Source: Microbacterium sp. TPD7012 (GTDB lineage: Bacteria; Actinomycetota; Actinomycetes; Actinomycetales; Microbacteriaceae). From it: a DNA stretch of 47,306 bases. Position 1 is the first letter of the stretch, and each line of letters opens with the position of its first letter. Shown one piece after another: positions 7,979-16,163 of this stretch. The notes under the pieces were generated by a model that was given only the letters and a program-made list of their open reading frames with translations, searched no databases and was not told where the DNA came from. Where the stretch lies: assembly GCF_003075395.1 (NCBI RefSeq), contig NZ_QDFV01000012.1, forward strand, positions 1-47,306. The letters are read 5' to 3'. Position numbers and translations under genes: made by a program.

Positions 7979-8601
7979 CGCACGACATCGTCGATCAGAT
8001 CGCGGGGGTGACGCCGGCGCTCGATGCACTGCGTCGTCGTCGCCCCGTCACCAGGGAGCAGCTGCAGGCGAGCTTCGACGCGCTGTTCCGCCCCGTCTCG
8101 GACGAGCACGTCTCGCAGGCGGAGCGCGAGCTCGTCGCCGCGTTCGCCACGCGGCTCGCCGGAAGCTCCGACGCGACAGGGACGTTCTACGCCGACCGCG
8201 CGCTCGCCGCCGACCCGCATCGCGCGGCCGTCGTGCTGGCCGAGGCGTCGGACGCCGCGGTCGACGGACCGTTCGGCGCGTACACCGAACGCGGCCTGCA
8301 GAGCGAGAGCACAGAGGGCGAGCGCTACACGCCGTCGGATGCCGCGGCCGAGGCGCTCGGCAGCCGGGTCGCCGCGGCTCTGGCGCACACGCATCTGCTG
8401 GTGTTCCGTCCGCGGGAGGCGTCGTCGGCCGACATCGGTCGACTGCTCGCCGCCGGGTGGTCGGCCGACGGCATCGTCACGCTGTCGCAGCTGGTCTCCT
8501 TCCTGGCCTTCCAGCAGCGGGTCATCACGGGGCTCCGGGTGCTCGCCGCCGCCGGTCTCCGGTCGAGCGCGCAGACCGATTCCGATGAGGAGGCAGCATG
8601 A
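7975..8601 (+). CDS. CMD-domain protein without cysteines (Avi_7170 family)
   Basis: A 208-residue, mostly alpha-helical protein. Its place between a luciferase-like monooxygenase and a cysteine-bearing AhpD-like protein matches the CMD-domain TIGR04029 (Avi_7170) family as I remember it. I see no cysteine in the translation, so it cannot do the disulfide chemistry of true alkylhydroperoxidases. A structural or lyase-like role, or heteromer formation with the next protein, are options. It overlaps both neighbours by 4 bp. Function unknown. Confidence 0.75.
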   Translation: MTHDIVDQIAGVTPALDALRRRRPVTREQLQASFDALFRPVSDEHVSQAERELVAAFATRLAGSSDATGTFYADRALAADPHRAAVVLAEASDAAVDGPFGAYTERGLQSESTEGERYTPSDAAAEALGSRVAAALAHTHLLVFRPREASSADIGRLLAAGWSADGIVTLSQLVSFLAFQQRVITGLRVLAAAGLRSSAQTDSDEEAA

Positions 8602-9203
8602 CCGTCGACGAGAGCGTGCTCACGCACGACGCCCCGCACCCGCACGCCTTCACCCGTGGCGAGGTCGGCTGGCTGCCGCACCTCTCGCCGCTGGCCGAGG
8701 ACGAGCTCACCGAGCGCCACTACGACGGACTCGTCGATGCGGCCCGGGCCAAGAACGACTACTTCCGTCTGCTCGCCCGTGACCCCGAGATCCTGAAGGC
8801 GCGGACGCTCGTCGACAAGGACATCTTCTACAACGTCGCCGAGGGTCTTCCTCGGGCCGAGCGCGAGCTCGCGGCGACGGCGGCCTCGCGCCGCAACGGG
8901 TGCGTGTTCTGCGCGTCGGTGCACGCGCGCTTCGCGGCCCACCACGGCAAGCGCGTCGACGATGTCGACCGCCTGCTCGACGAGGGCGTGGAGGCGGACC
9001 TCGGCGAGCGGTGGAACGCCGTCGTCGCGGCATCCGTCGCCCTCACCGACACACCCGGCGCCTTCGGGGAAGCCGAGATCGCGCGGCTCCGTGCGGCCGG
9101 CCTCGACGACCTGGAGATCGCCGACGTCATCCACGGTGCGGCCTTCTTCAACTGGGCGAACCGGCTGATGCTGTCGATCGGACGGCCGGTCGCCCCGGCG
9201 TGA
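8598..9203 (+). CDS. AhpD-like alkylhydroperoxidase domain protein (Avi_7169 family)
   Basis: A 201-residue protein with the AhpD/carboxymuconolactone-decarboxylase core. The redox motif is visible at C102-V-F-C105 followed by H109, within RRNGCVFCASVHARFAAHHG, which matches the catalytic Cys pair and proton-relay His of AhpD. It is the last gene of the operon. Together with the preceding cysteine-free paralogue it may detoxify peroxide or a reactive product from the monooxygenases; this is inference from context. The family corresponds to TIGR04030 from memory. Confidence 0.85.
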   Translation: MTVDESVLTHDAPHPHAFTRGEVGWLPHLSPLAEDELTERHYDGLVDAARAKNDYFRLLARDPEILKARTLVDKDIFYNVAEGLPRAERELAATAASRRNGCVFCASVHARFAAHHGKRVDDVDRLLDEGVEADLGERWNAVVAASVALTDTPGAFGEAEIARLRAAGLDDLEIADVIHGAAFFNWANRLMLSIGRPVAPA

Positions 9204-9218
9204 CGCGGATGCGGGCGA

Positions 9219-10217
9219 TCAGGGCCCGACGCCGTCGTGCGAACCGCAGGACTCCCGGAGCACGAGCTCGAACTGTGCGGTCTCGTGCACCGGGAGTTCG
9301 GTCTGCCCGGTGAGGAGGGCGATCACGCGCTCCGCCATCTGCATCACCGGCTGTCGGACGGTCGTGAGCGGGGGATAGGTGTACGCGGAGTGCTCGGTGC
9401 CGTCGAACCCGGTGACCGCGACATCGGCGGGGATGGCCAGGCCGAGACGGTGGCAGGCGAACATCACCCCGTGAGCCTGCTCGTCCGTCGAGCAGTAGAA
9501 GGCGCGCGGTCGGGAGGGCCGGGCGAGCACGTCGAGGGCGACCTGTGCGGCGTGCGCGCGAGAGATCTCGGTCTGCATCTCGACGGTCTCGACTGCTTCG
9601 TGGTGGGCCTCGATCGCACGGAAGAAACCCTCGCGGTGCTGGCGTGACCCGGCGGAGTCATGCGGCCCGTTGAGCAGAGCGATGGATCCGTATCCGTGTG
9701 CGAGCAGGTGAGCTGTCGCGGCGTGCGCTGCGGCCCGGTAGTCGATCGAGATCGAAGACGCCTGCTGTCCGGGATCGACCGGATGCAGCACGGCGATGGG
9801 GATGCCCGCTTCGGTGAACGGGCGGAGATCGGGGGCGTCGGACAAGGAGACCATCACGACGGAATCGACACGCCGTTCGACGAACGCCGCCACGTGCGAC
9901 TGCTCGCGCTCGACGTTGAGTCCTGAGTCGCCGATCAGCAGCAGGTTCCCCTGTGCTGCCGCAGCCTCTTCCAGTGCCCGTGCGAGTTCTCCGAAGAACC
10001 TGTTCGCGATGTCGGGCACGATCAGCCCGATCGAGAGCGTCCTGCCGAAACTCAGCGCCCGCGCCAGCGCATTCGGCCGATAGTTGAGTTCGGTGGCCGC
10101 CTGCAGCACCTTCTCGCGCGTGGACGGTGCCACATTGCGCGGACCGTTGTTGAACACGTAGCTGACGACGGCCGTCGAGGTGCCGGCCCTGTCGGCGACG
10201 TCTCTGGCGGTGGCCAT
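9219..10217 (-). CDS. LacI-family transcriptional repressor of the nucleoside/sugar operon
   Basis: A 332-residue regulator. The N-terminal helix-turn-helix and hinge are clear (ATARDVADRAGTSTAVVSYV, then NYRPNALARAL at about 48-58), followed by a periplasmic-binding-protein-like effector domain (LSIGLIVPDIANRFF). It is divergent from the ABC/nucleoside-hydrolase operon. A near-palindromic site (10231-10242) lies just upstream of its own start and two related sites lie on the operon promoter, so it very likely represses the operon and itself. The minus-strand ATG is preceded by GGGGAGAG. It converges with the CMD operon, 15 bp apart. Confidence 0.9.
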   Translation of the reverse strand: MATARDVADRAGTSTAVVSYVFNNGPRNVAPSTREKVLQAATELNYRPNALARALSFGRTLSIGLIVPDIANRFFGELARALEEAAAAQGNLLLIGDSGLNVEREQSHVAAFVERRVDSVVMVSLSDAPDLRPFTEAGIPIAVLHPVDPGQQASSISIDYRAAAHAATAHLLAHGYGSIALLNGPHDSAGSRQHREGFFRAIEAHHEAVETVEMQTEISRAHAAQVALDVLARPSRPRAFYCSTDEQAHGVMFACHRLGLAIPADVAVTGFDGTEHSAYTYPPLTTVRQPVMQMAERVIALLTGQTELPVHETAQFELVLRESCGSHDGVGP

Positions 10218-10230
10218 TGGGCTCTCCCCA

Positions 10231-10242
10231 CTAAGCGGTTAG
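10231..10242. promoter_or_regulatory. Candidate LacI operator in the repressor's own leader
   Basis: CTAAGCGGTTAG is a 12-bp palindrome with one mismatch and a central CG, as LacI-family operators usually have. It lies 13 bp upstream of the repressor start codon, which suggests autoregulation. The same core (ATCTAACCGC on the other strand) recurs at 10316 and 10329. Confidence 0.6.
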
Positions 10243-10284
10243 ATATCGAACGTCAGCGTAGCACCGAGTTCGCCCAACCGGGCC

Positions 10285-10344
10285 TTGATTCAGCGCAGAT
10301 CAACGGCTATAGTCCATCTAACCGCATCGTCTAACCGCATAGAT
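10285..10344 (+). promoter_or_regulatory. Promoter with two overlapping LacI operator copies
   Basis: TTGATT (10285-10290), 17 bp, TATAGT (10308-10313) is one of the best sigma-70-type promoters in the window. Immediately downstream, covering the expected transcription start, are two direct copies of TCTAACCGCAT (10317-10327 and 10330-10340). The second extends to TCTA-N6-TAGA symmetry. A repressor bound here would block initiation. The ribosome site GGGAGAAG precedes the ATG at 10371. Confidence 0.7.
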
Positions 10345-10370
10345 ATGATGCTCATTCAAGGGAGAAGAAG

Positions 10371-11663
10371 ATGAAGCGACAAGTCGCCCTGATCGCGGGG
10401 CTGGCCGTTGCCGCTCTCGCTCTGTCGAGCTGCTCCGGCTCGGATGCCGGCACGACGGACTCCGAGGATGCCGCAGGCACCGTGCGATTCCTGGGGCCGG
10501 AAGACCCGAAGACGTTCGCCCCGGTGATCGCCGCCTTCGAGGAGAGCCACCCCGACATCACCGTCGAATACACGCAGGTCCCTTTCGATCAGTACGCCAC
10601 CACGCTCCAGCAGCGGCTCTCGGCGAAGGACGACACGATCGACGTGTTCGCGGTCGATCAGCCGAACCTCGCGCAGATCGCGGCGCAGGGCTTCCTCGAG
10701 GACCTGAGCGCTCTGAAGGCGGAGGCGAAGGACGCGACTTCGGCAGCGCAGTTCGAGATCAACATCTATGACGACAAGATGTACGCACTGTCGATCTGGA
10801 ACTCGACGCAGATGCTGTTCTACAACAAGGATCTCCTCGCAGCGGCCGGCATCGACGCTCCCTCCGTCGAGCCGGCGGAGCGGTGGACCTGGGAGCAGAC
10901 GGCCGACGCCGGACGCGCGGCCCAGGCCGCCGGTGCCGAATCGGGTCTGCTCCTCGAGCAGGTCGAGGCCTACTATCAGCTGCAGCCCCTCATCGAGTCC
11001 GCCGGTGGCGGATCGGGGATCTCCGGCCCGGAGATGCTCGACCTCGATGTCACCGATGACGGGTGGCAGAAGGCGTTGTCCTGGTACGCGGAGTCCTTCG
11101 AATCCGGGTTGTCGCCGCGCGGTGTCGGTGGCTTCCAGACGAGCGCCGTCTTCACCGATCAGAAGGTCGCGTTCTTCGTGGGCGGACCATGGGACGTCGG
11201 AGGATTCGCCGCCAACGCGGCGTTCGACTGGGGCATCGCTCCTCAGCCGTACTTCGAGGGCGGAGCAGAGGTGACGCCGACGGGGTCATGGTCGTGGGGC
11301 ATCAACACCGCCTCGACGAACAAGGCCGCCGCGCAGGAGTTCCTCGAGTTCGCGGCGCTCGATCCGACGGGAAACCTCGCCACCACCGAGGCGACGACGA
11401 TCATCCCGGCGAACACCGAGGCCGCAGCCGAGTATCTCCCCACTCTCGAAGGGCTCGCCGGCGAACACGGTGCCGGAGTCGCGGAGCTCATCACGTCCGA
11501 GATCGACGACACGGCTGTCGCGCGACCGGTGTCGGTGGGCTACGTCCAGTTCGAGTCGCTCATCAACAAGGCGTTCGGTGACATCCGCAACGGGGCCGAC
11601 CCCGCGGAACGTCTCGAGCAGGCCCAGTCGCAGATCGAAGACGCATGGAGTCAGCTGCAATGA
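10371..11663 (+). CDS. ABC transporter substrate-binding lipoprotein, sugar type (family 1)
   Basis: A 430-residue secreted lipoprotein with signal peptide and lipobox (LALSSC at about residues 16-21). The body is SBP_bac_1-like, seen in DQYATTLQQRLSAKDDTIDVF, MYALSIWNSTQMLFYNKDLL and VAFFVGGPWDVGGF. Such proteins deliver sugars to CUT1 importers. The downstream nucleoside hydrolases and ribokinase suggest the cargo is a nucleoside or another ribose-containing glycoside rather than a plain disaccharide; this is inference. The start has a good Shine-Dalgarno and is the first gene after the LacI-controlled promoter. Confidence 0.9.
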   Translation: MKRQVALIAGLAVAALALSSCSGSDAGTTDSEDAAGTVRFLGPEDPKTFAPVIAAFEESHPDITVEYTQVPFDQYATTLQQRLSAKDDTIDVFAVDQPNLAQIAAQGFLEDLSALKAEAKDATSAAQFEINIYDDKMYALSIWNSTQMLFYNKDLLAAAGIDAPSVEPAERWTWEQTADAGRAAQAAGAESGLLLEQVEAYYQLQPLIESAGGGSGISGPEMLDLDVTDDGWQKALSWYAESFESGLSPRGVGGFQTSAVFTDQKVAFFVGGPWDVGGFAANAAFDWGIAPQPYFEGGAEVTPTGSWSWGINTASTNKAAAQEFLEFAALDPTGNLATTEATTIIPANTEAAAEYLPTLEGLAGEHGAGVAELITSEIDDTAVARPVSVGYVQFESLINKAFGDIRNGADPAERLEQAQSQIEDAWSQLQ

Positions 11664-12595
11664 CCGTCATGACCAAGGGCGCGGGAGAGGCCGCAGGCCG
11701 CTCCCGCGCCCGGGGGAGATACGGCGAGCGCCGATCCGGAAGCGTCGCGGGGATCGCCCTCCTCTTCCTCCTACCCGCGCTCGTCGCCCTGGTACTGCTC
11801 CGGCTCGCTCCGGCCGCGGTGGCGCTCGTCGACAGCCTGTCCCGAACGACCCTGCTCGGAGGCACGTCCTTCGTCGGTCTGGGCAACTACCTGGACCTCT
11901 TCTCGAATCCGGACTTCCAGAACTCCCTCGCCGTCACCCTGCTCTTCGCGGTCGTCATCAACCCGCTGCAGATCGCGGCGGCATTCCTCCTCGCGGTGCT
12001 CTTCACCCGACGGGCTCTCGGGTCGAAGTTCTGGCGCTCGATGGTGATCCTTCCGATCGCCGTGCCGCCGGCGGTCTCGGCGGTCGTCTGGAGCGTCATC
12101 TACCGCCCGGACGGACTCGCCAACGGCTTCCTCGCGATCATCGGCATCCCGCCGCAGCCCTTCCTCACCTCGCCCTACCAGGCGCTGCTGTCGATCATGA
12201 TCCTGTTGTCCTGGATCGGGGTCGGCTACTGGATGATGTTCCTCATCGCGGGGCTCAACGACATCCCGACGTCGTACTACGAAGCGGCCTCGCTCGACGG
12301 AGCCTCGTGGTGGCGGCAGACCTGGTCGATCACGCTTCCGCTGCTGCGCCGTCCGCTGGCTTTCGTCCTCGTCGCCGACACCGTCTCGAACTTCCTGGTC
12401 TTCGCGCCCGTGCAGATCCTCACCAAGGGTGGGCCGAGCGGCTCCACGAACCTCCTGATGCACGACCTCTACACGCGTGCGTACACCTTCGGCGACATCA
12501 ACAAGGCCCAGGCCGAGGTCGTCATCCTCGTGCTCGTCACCGTGGTGATCGTCGCCCTGCAGTTCCGCCTGCTCAAGACCGAGGACCAGCCGTGA
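11660..12595 (+). CDS. Sugar ABC transporter permease, MalF/UgpA type
   Basis: A 311-residue integral membrane protein with an arginine-rich cytoplasmic N-terminus, six predicted helices and an EAA loop (YYEAASLDGASWWRQTW followed by TLPLLRRP) that docks to an MsmK/UgpC-type ATPase. No ATPase is encoded in this operon, so a shared one from elsewhere is needed, as is usual for actinobacterial CUT1 systems. The ATG at 11660 overlaps the upstream stop (ATGA). A same-frame ATG at 11645 exists but has no ribosome site of its own and overlaps more. Confidence 0.88.
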   Translation: MTVMTKGAGEAAGRSRARGRYGERRSGSVAGIALLFLLPALVALVLLRLAPAAVALVDSLSRTTLLGGTSFVGLGNYLDLFSNPDFQNSLAVTLLFAVVINPLQIAAAFLLAVLFTRRALGSKFWRSMVILPIAVPPAVSAVVWSVIYRPDGLANGFLAIIGIPPQPFLTSPYQALLSIMILLSWIGVGYWMMFLIAGLNDIPTSYYEAASLDGASWWRQTWSITLPLLRRPLAFVLVADTVSNFLVFAPVQILTKGGPSGSTNLLMHDLYTRAYTFGDINKAQAEVVILVLVTVVIVALQFRLLKTEDQP

Positions 12596-13455
12596 CCACG
12601 ATCATCTCGACGCGACGACCGTTCTCGCGCAAGACCGTCCTGCTGGTCTGGTCGACTCTGCTGTCGGTCACGGTGGGCATCGCCTTCCTCATCCCGCTGT
12701 GGTGGACCTTCATCAACTCGCTCCGACCCGGAGCGGAGACCTTCAGCTACCTCAATCCGCTGCAGTGGCAGACCTTCTTCACCGTTACGCCGACCCTCGA
12801 CAACTACGCCGCACTGCTCGAGAGCGACCTCGGCCGCGCCATCCTCAACTCGCTGTTCGTGAGCGTCGTGACGGTGGTCGCTGGGCTCGTCGTCTGCGCG
12901 ACGGCCGCGTTCGCGCTCTCGGCGTTCCGGTTCCGTGGGCAGGCAGCGCTCTTCTCGGTCGTCATCCTGTCGTTCCTCATCCCGTTCGATGCGATCGCCA
13001 TCCCCCTCGCGGCCATGTTCCGCGACTGGCAGCTGCAGAACACCTTCCTCGGCCTCATCCTCCCGGGGATCGGCAACGGCATGGCGATCTTCCTGCTGCG
13101 CACCTTCTTCCTCGCCATCCCGGAGGAGCTGGTCGAGGCGGGGCGACTGGACGGACTCGGATGGTGGGGTATCTTCACCCGCATCTACCTGCCGCTCTCC
13201 CGCCCTGCTCTCATCGGTGCAGGTCTCATGCTGTTCCTCTTCCAGTGGCAGGCGTACGTCTGGCCCCTGCTGATGGGAACCGACGAGGAGCACATCCTCG
13301 GTCCGGTCGCGCTGTCGAACATGCAGGGCCAGTTCCAGGTCGACTACGGCGTCCTCTTCGCCGCGTCGATGATCCTCGTCCTCATCCCGTTGGCGATCAT
13401 CCTCAGCTTCCAGCGGTACTTCATCCAGTCGGTCAGCACGACCGGTCTGAAATGA
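12592..13455 (+). CDS. Sugar ABC transporter permease, MalG/UgpE type
   Basis: A 287-residue permease that pairs with the preceding one. Typical elements are the N-terminal helix VTVGIAFLIPLWWTFINSLR, the EAA loop (PEELVEAGRLDGLGWW followed by IYLPLSRP) and the C-terminal RYFIQSVSTTGLK. The start is a GTG at 12592 overlapping the upstream TGA (GTGA). The stop overlaps an in-frame ATG of the next gene. Confidence 0.88.
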   Translation: MTTIISTRRPFSRKTVLLVWSTLLSVTVGIAFLIPLWWTFINSLRPGAETFSYLNPLQWQTFFTVTPTLDNYAALLESDLGRAILNSLFVSVVTVVAGLVVCATAAFALSAFRFRGQAALFSVVILSFLIPFDAIAIPLAAMFRDWQLQNTFLGLILPGIGNGMAIFLLRTFFLAIPEELVEAGRLDGLGWWGIFTRIYLPLSRPALIGAGLMLFLFQWQAYVWPLLMGTDEEHILGPVALSNMQGQFQVDYGVLFAASMILVLIPLAIILSFQRYFIQSVSTTGLK

Positions 13456-13481
13456 CCGCGAACTCTCGAAAGGCACCTCAG

Positions 13482-14387
13482 ATGTCCGCACCTCACCGCG
13501 TCATCCTCGACACCGACATCGGAACGGATGTCGATGACCTGATGGCATTGGCGCTGATCCTCGGGTCGCCGAGCATCGAACTCATCGGCGTCACCACGGT
13601 CTACGGCGACACCGCCCTGCGCGGACGGATGACCAAGCGCATCGCCGAGATCGCGGGCGTGACCATCCCCGTTCATGCGGGAGAGAGCGCCACGCTCTCG
13701 GGGCGTGAGGTCTGGTGGGCAGGTCACGAGGCGAGGCTGTACGACGGGCTCGAAGCGCACGAGCTCGATGGAGCTGATGCGGTCGGATACCTCATCGACG
13801 CGGTCTGCGCCAGCCCCGGGACCGTCGACGTACTTGCCATCGGTCCGCTCACCAACATCGCGGCGGCGATCGAACGCGACCCGCGATTCGCCCCCGCGGT
13901 TCGGCACCTGTGGATCATGGGAGGGTCCTTTTCCGATGACAAGGCGGAGCACAACTTCCAGAGCGATACCGACGCAGCGTCGGTCGTCTTCGCTTCCGGG
14001 ATTCCCACCACAGTGGCCGGACTGGACGTCACGCGGCTCATCGAGATGGGACGCGAGGCCCTCGGACGCATGAGTTCCTCCGGCCCGCTAGGGCGCGTGA
14101 TCGAGGCGGAGATCGTGCAGTGGTGGGAGTTCTGGGGCACGGAGTGGAACGTGCCCCACGATCCCGTGACGGTCCTGACCCTGACGCAACCGGGGCTGTT
14201 CACCTTCTCACCCGAGGGGCATGTGGAGATCGTCAGCGACGGTGACGACGAGGGCATCAGCAGATTCCACGTCGGCGAAGGACACACGAGAGTCGTCACC
14301 GGACTCGACGCACACGCCGTCGCCGAGGCGATCGTCGAAGGAATCAGCCGTGCGTCGTTCCGAGCTCCCGCCGGCGAGGCGCGATGA
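13482..14387 (+). CDS. Nucleoside hydrolase, inosine-uridine preferring type (first copy)
   Basis: A 301-residue member of the nucleoside hydrolase fold, which cleaves N-ribosides to base and ribose. The Ca-binding N-terminal motif is visible as ILDTDIGTDVDDLMAL, with the extra two-residue spacing of one subfamily. IGPLTNIAAAI and LWIMGGSF are further family motifs. The middle EHNFQSDTDAA replaces the usual EFN/D-type substrate loop. I prefer the ATG at 13482 because GAAAGG lies eight bases upstream and the protein then begins at the first beta strand. An ATGA-overlap start at 13452 adding ten residues is possible. It is followed by a kinase and a second hydrolase. Confidence 0.85.
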   Translation: MSAPHRVILDTDIGTDVDDLMALALILGSPSIELIGVTTVYGDTALRGRMTKRIAEIAGVTIPVHAGESATLSGREVWWAGHEARLYDGLEAHELDGADAVGYLIDAVCASPGTVDVLAIGPLTNIAAAIERDPRFAPAVRHLWIMGGSFSDDKAEHNFQSDTDAASVVFASGIPTTVAGLDVTRLIEMGREALGRMSSSGPLGRVIEAEIVQWWEFWGTEWNVPHDPVTVLTLTQPGLFTFSPEGHVEIVSDGDDEGISRFHVGEGHTRVVTGLDAHAVAEAIVEGISRASFRAPAGEAR

Positions 14388-15220
14388 CCGGCGACGTGAG
14401 ACTGACTGTCGTCGGTGCGATCAACGTGGACCTCACGGCGCGGGTCTCCCGGGCTCCGGCCCGAGGCGAGACGGTGGGCGACGGCTCCCTCACCCGACAA
14501 GCAGGCGGCAAAGGAGCGAATCAGGCGGCCGCTGCAGCCCGTCTGGGCGCGGACGTCCGGCTCCTCGGCGCGGTCGGAGACGACGCGGAAGGACGGGAGA
14601 TGCGGCGGGAGCTCGCACGGGCCGGAGTGGACGTCTCGTCCGTGCAGACGGTGCCCGACGCCACCGGCACGGCGTTGATCGTCGTGGATTCCGAGGGCGA
14701 GAACTCGATCGTGGTCTGCCCAGGAGCGAACGCGAGCATCGACTCCGGTGCGTTGCGCGTCGAGCCGGGGGAAGCCCTCCTCGTGCAGCTCGAGGTGCGG
14801 GATGAGGTGGTCGTCGCCGCCGCGCGACAGGCGACGGGAATGTTCGCCGTGAACGCGTCCCCTGCTCGCAAGATCCCGCATGAGGTCCTCCACCGGGCGG
14901 ATCTCATCATCGTGAACGAGACCGAGTACGGCCAGCTGCCGGAAGTCCACGACGTACCGCTTCTGGCGGTCACCCTCGGTGCCGCAGGCGCGATTCTGCT
15001 CGAACGCGGTGTGGAGGTCGCACGTGCAGTCGGTCTCACGACTGACGTGCGCAACTCCGTCGGAGCCGGTGACGCGTTCGCTGCGGCACTGATGATCAGC
15101 ATCGCGCGGGGAGACGCCTATCCCCAGGCACTGCAGCTCGCGTGTGCCGTCGGTGCCGCTGCCGTGGCGGATGAACGATCGCAGCCGTCGCTGAACCTGC
15201 TCGACTCCTATGCGAGGTAA
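14384..15220 (+). CDS. PfkB-family carbohydrate kinase, ribokinase-like
   Basis: A 278-residue cytoplasmic sugar kinase. The substrate-side motif GGKGANQAAAAARLGADV (about residues 44-61) and the ATP-site motif NSVGAGDAFAAAL with catalytic Asp230 are both present. Between two nucleoside hydrolase genes, phosphorylation of the released ribose to ribose 5-phosphate is the natural role. A nucleoside kinase or deoxyribokinase activity cannot be excluded. It overlaps the upstream gene by 4 bp and the downstream gene by 11 bp. Confidence 0.87.
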   Translation: MTGDVRLTVVGAINVDLTARVSRAPARGETVGDGSLTRQAGGKGANQAAAAARLGADVRLLGAVGDDAEGREMRRELARAGVDVSSVQTVPDATGTALIVVDSEGENSIVVCPGANASIDSGALRVEPGEALLVQLEVRDEVVVAAARQATGMFAVNASPARKIPHEVLHRADLIIVNETEYGQLPEVHDVPLLAVTLGAAGAILLERGVEVARAVGLTTDVRNSVGAGDAFAAALMISIARGDAYPQALQLACAVGAAAVADERSQPSLNLLDSYAR

Positions 15221-16163
15221 GACATCCGGGCGCCCGACCCGCCCCATCTTCGTCGACTGCGACACGGGCATCGACGACGCGCTCGCGCTCGCGTATCTTC
15301 TCTCCGACCCGGATGTGGAGATCGTCGGGGTGGGAACGGTATCGGGCAACGTGTCGGCATCGCGGGCGGCCGCCAACACGCTGGCGCTTCTGGAAGCAGC
15401 GGACCGTGCGGACATCCCTGTCGCTGTCGGCCGTGGACATCCTCTCCGCGGCGAGTTCAGCGGCGGTGCTCCGCATGTCCATGGTCGAAACGGTGTCGGC
15501 GGCATCGCCCTCGGGAAGGCTCGTCGAGCGCCGGAGGGCAGGTCGGCGATCGAACTCCTCGACGATCTGGCGCTGCAGCATCCTGGTCTGACTCTGCTTG
15601 CTCTCGGCCCCCTGACCAATGTCGCCGAGGCCGTCGAGTCGCGCCCCCACCTGGTGGACGCGATCGATCGGGTCGTGGTCATGGGGGGAGCGTTCTCGCA
15701 CGCCGGAAACGTGAGCGCTGCCGCTGAGGCGAACATCTACAATGACCCGGAAGCTGCGGGCACCGTGTTCGCGGCGTCCTGGCCGCTCACCATCGTGCCG
15801 CTGGACGTCACGATGCGGCATGCGCTGACCGACGCGCATCGGGTTGAACTGGCCCGCGTACGGGGCGCGGTGCCGCAGGCGCTCGTTCGGATGCTCGACG
15901 TCTATCTGGACTTCTACCATGGCGTGTACGGGGCACGGCAGGGGGCGCTGCATGACCCTCTCGCGGCGATGATCGCGGCAGGAGCCCTGCGCGTCACCTC
16001 ATCGGAGTGCGCGGGTATCGGTGCTCTGCTCGACGGCGCGGATCGCGGCCGAACGGTCTACCGCGACGGCCCGCCGTCCGCGCACCACGAGGTCGTTCTC
16101 GAGGTCGACGGGAACGGCGCAGACGTGTTGCTGTCCGGCATCCGACGGCACCCGTGGCCGTGA
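15210..16163 (+). CDS. Nucleoside hydrolase, inosine-uridine preferring type (second copy)
   Basis: A 317-residue second nucleoside hydrolase, diverged from the first. It shows the standard Ca site FVDCDTGIDDALAL at about residues 14-27, then ALGPLTNVAEAV, VVMGGAF and AEANIYNDPEAA (the substrate-binding N/D segment), all typical of true ribohydrolases. The presence of two hydrolase types implies a split of specificity, for example purine versus pyrimidine, or one acting on an unusual riboside. The ATG lies inside the last codons of the kinase. It ends directly against the stop of the convergent oxidoreductase gene with no spacer. Confidence 0.88.
   Translation: MRGKTSGRPTRPIFVDCDTGIDDALALAYLLSDPDVEIVGVGTVSGNVSASRAAANTLALLEAADRADIPVAVGRGHPLRGEFSGGAPHVHGRNGVGGIALGKARRAPEGRSAIELLDDLALQHPGLTLLALGPLTNVAEAVESRPHLVDAIDRVVVMGGAFSHAGNVSAAAEANIYNDPEAAGTVFAASWPLTIVPLDVTMRHALTDAHRVELARVRGAVPQALVRMLDVYLDFYHGVYGARQGALHDPLAAMIAAGALRVTSSECAGIGALLDGADRGRTVYRDGPPSAHHEVVLEVDGNGADVLLSGIRRHPWP

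Noticed and set aside
9212..9228. Hairpin CGGGC/GCCCG between the convergent CMD operon and lacI as a terminator
   Set aside because: The stem is only five base pairs and lies in coding sequence; no U-run.
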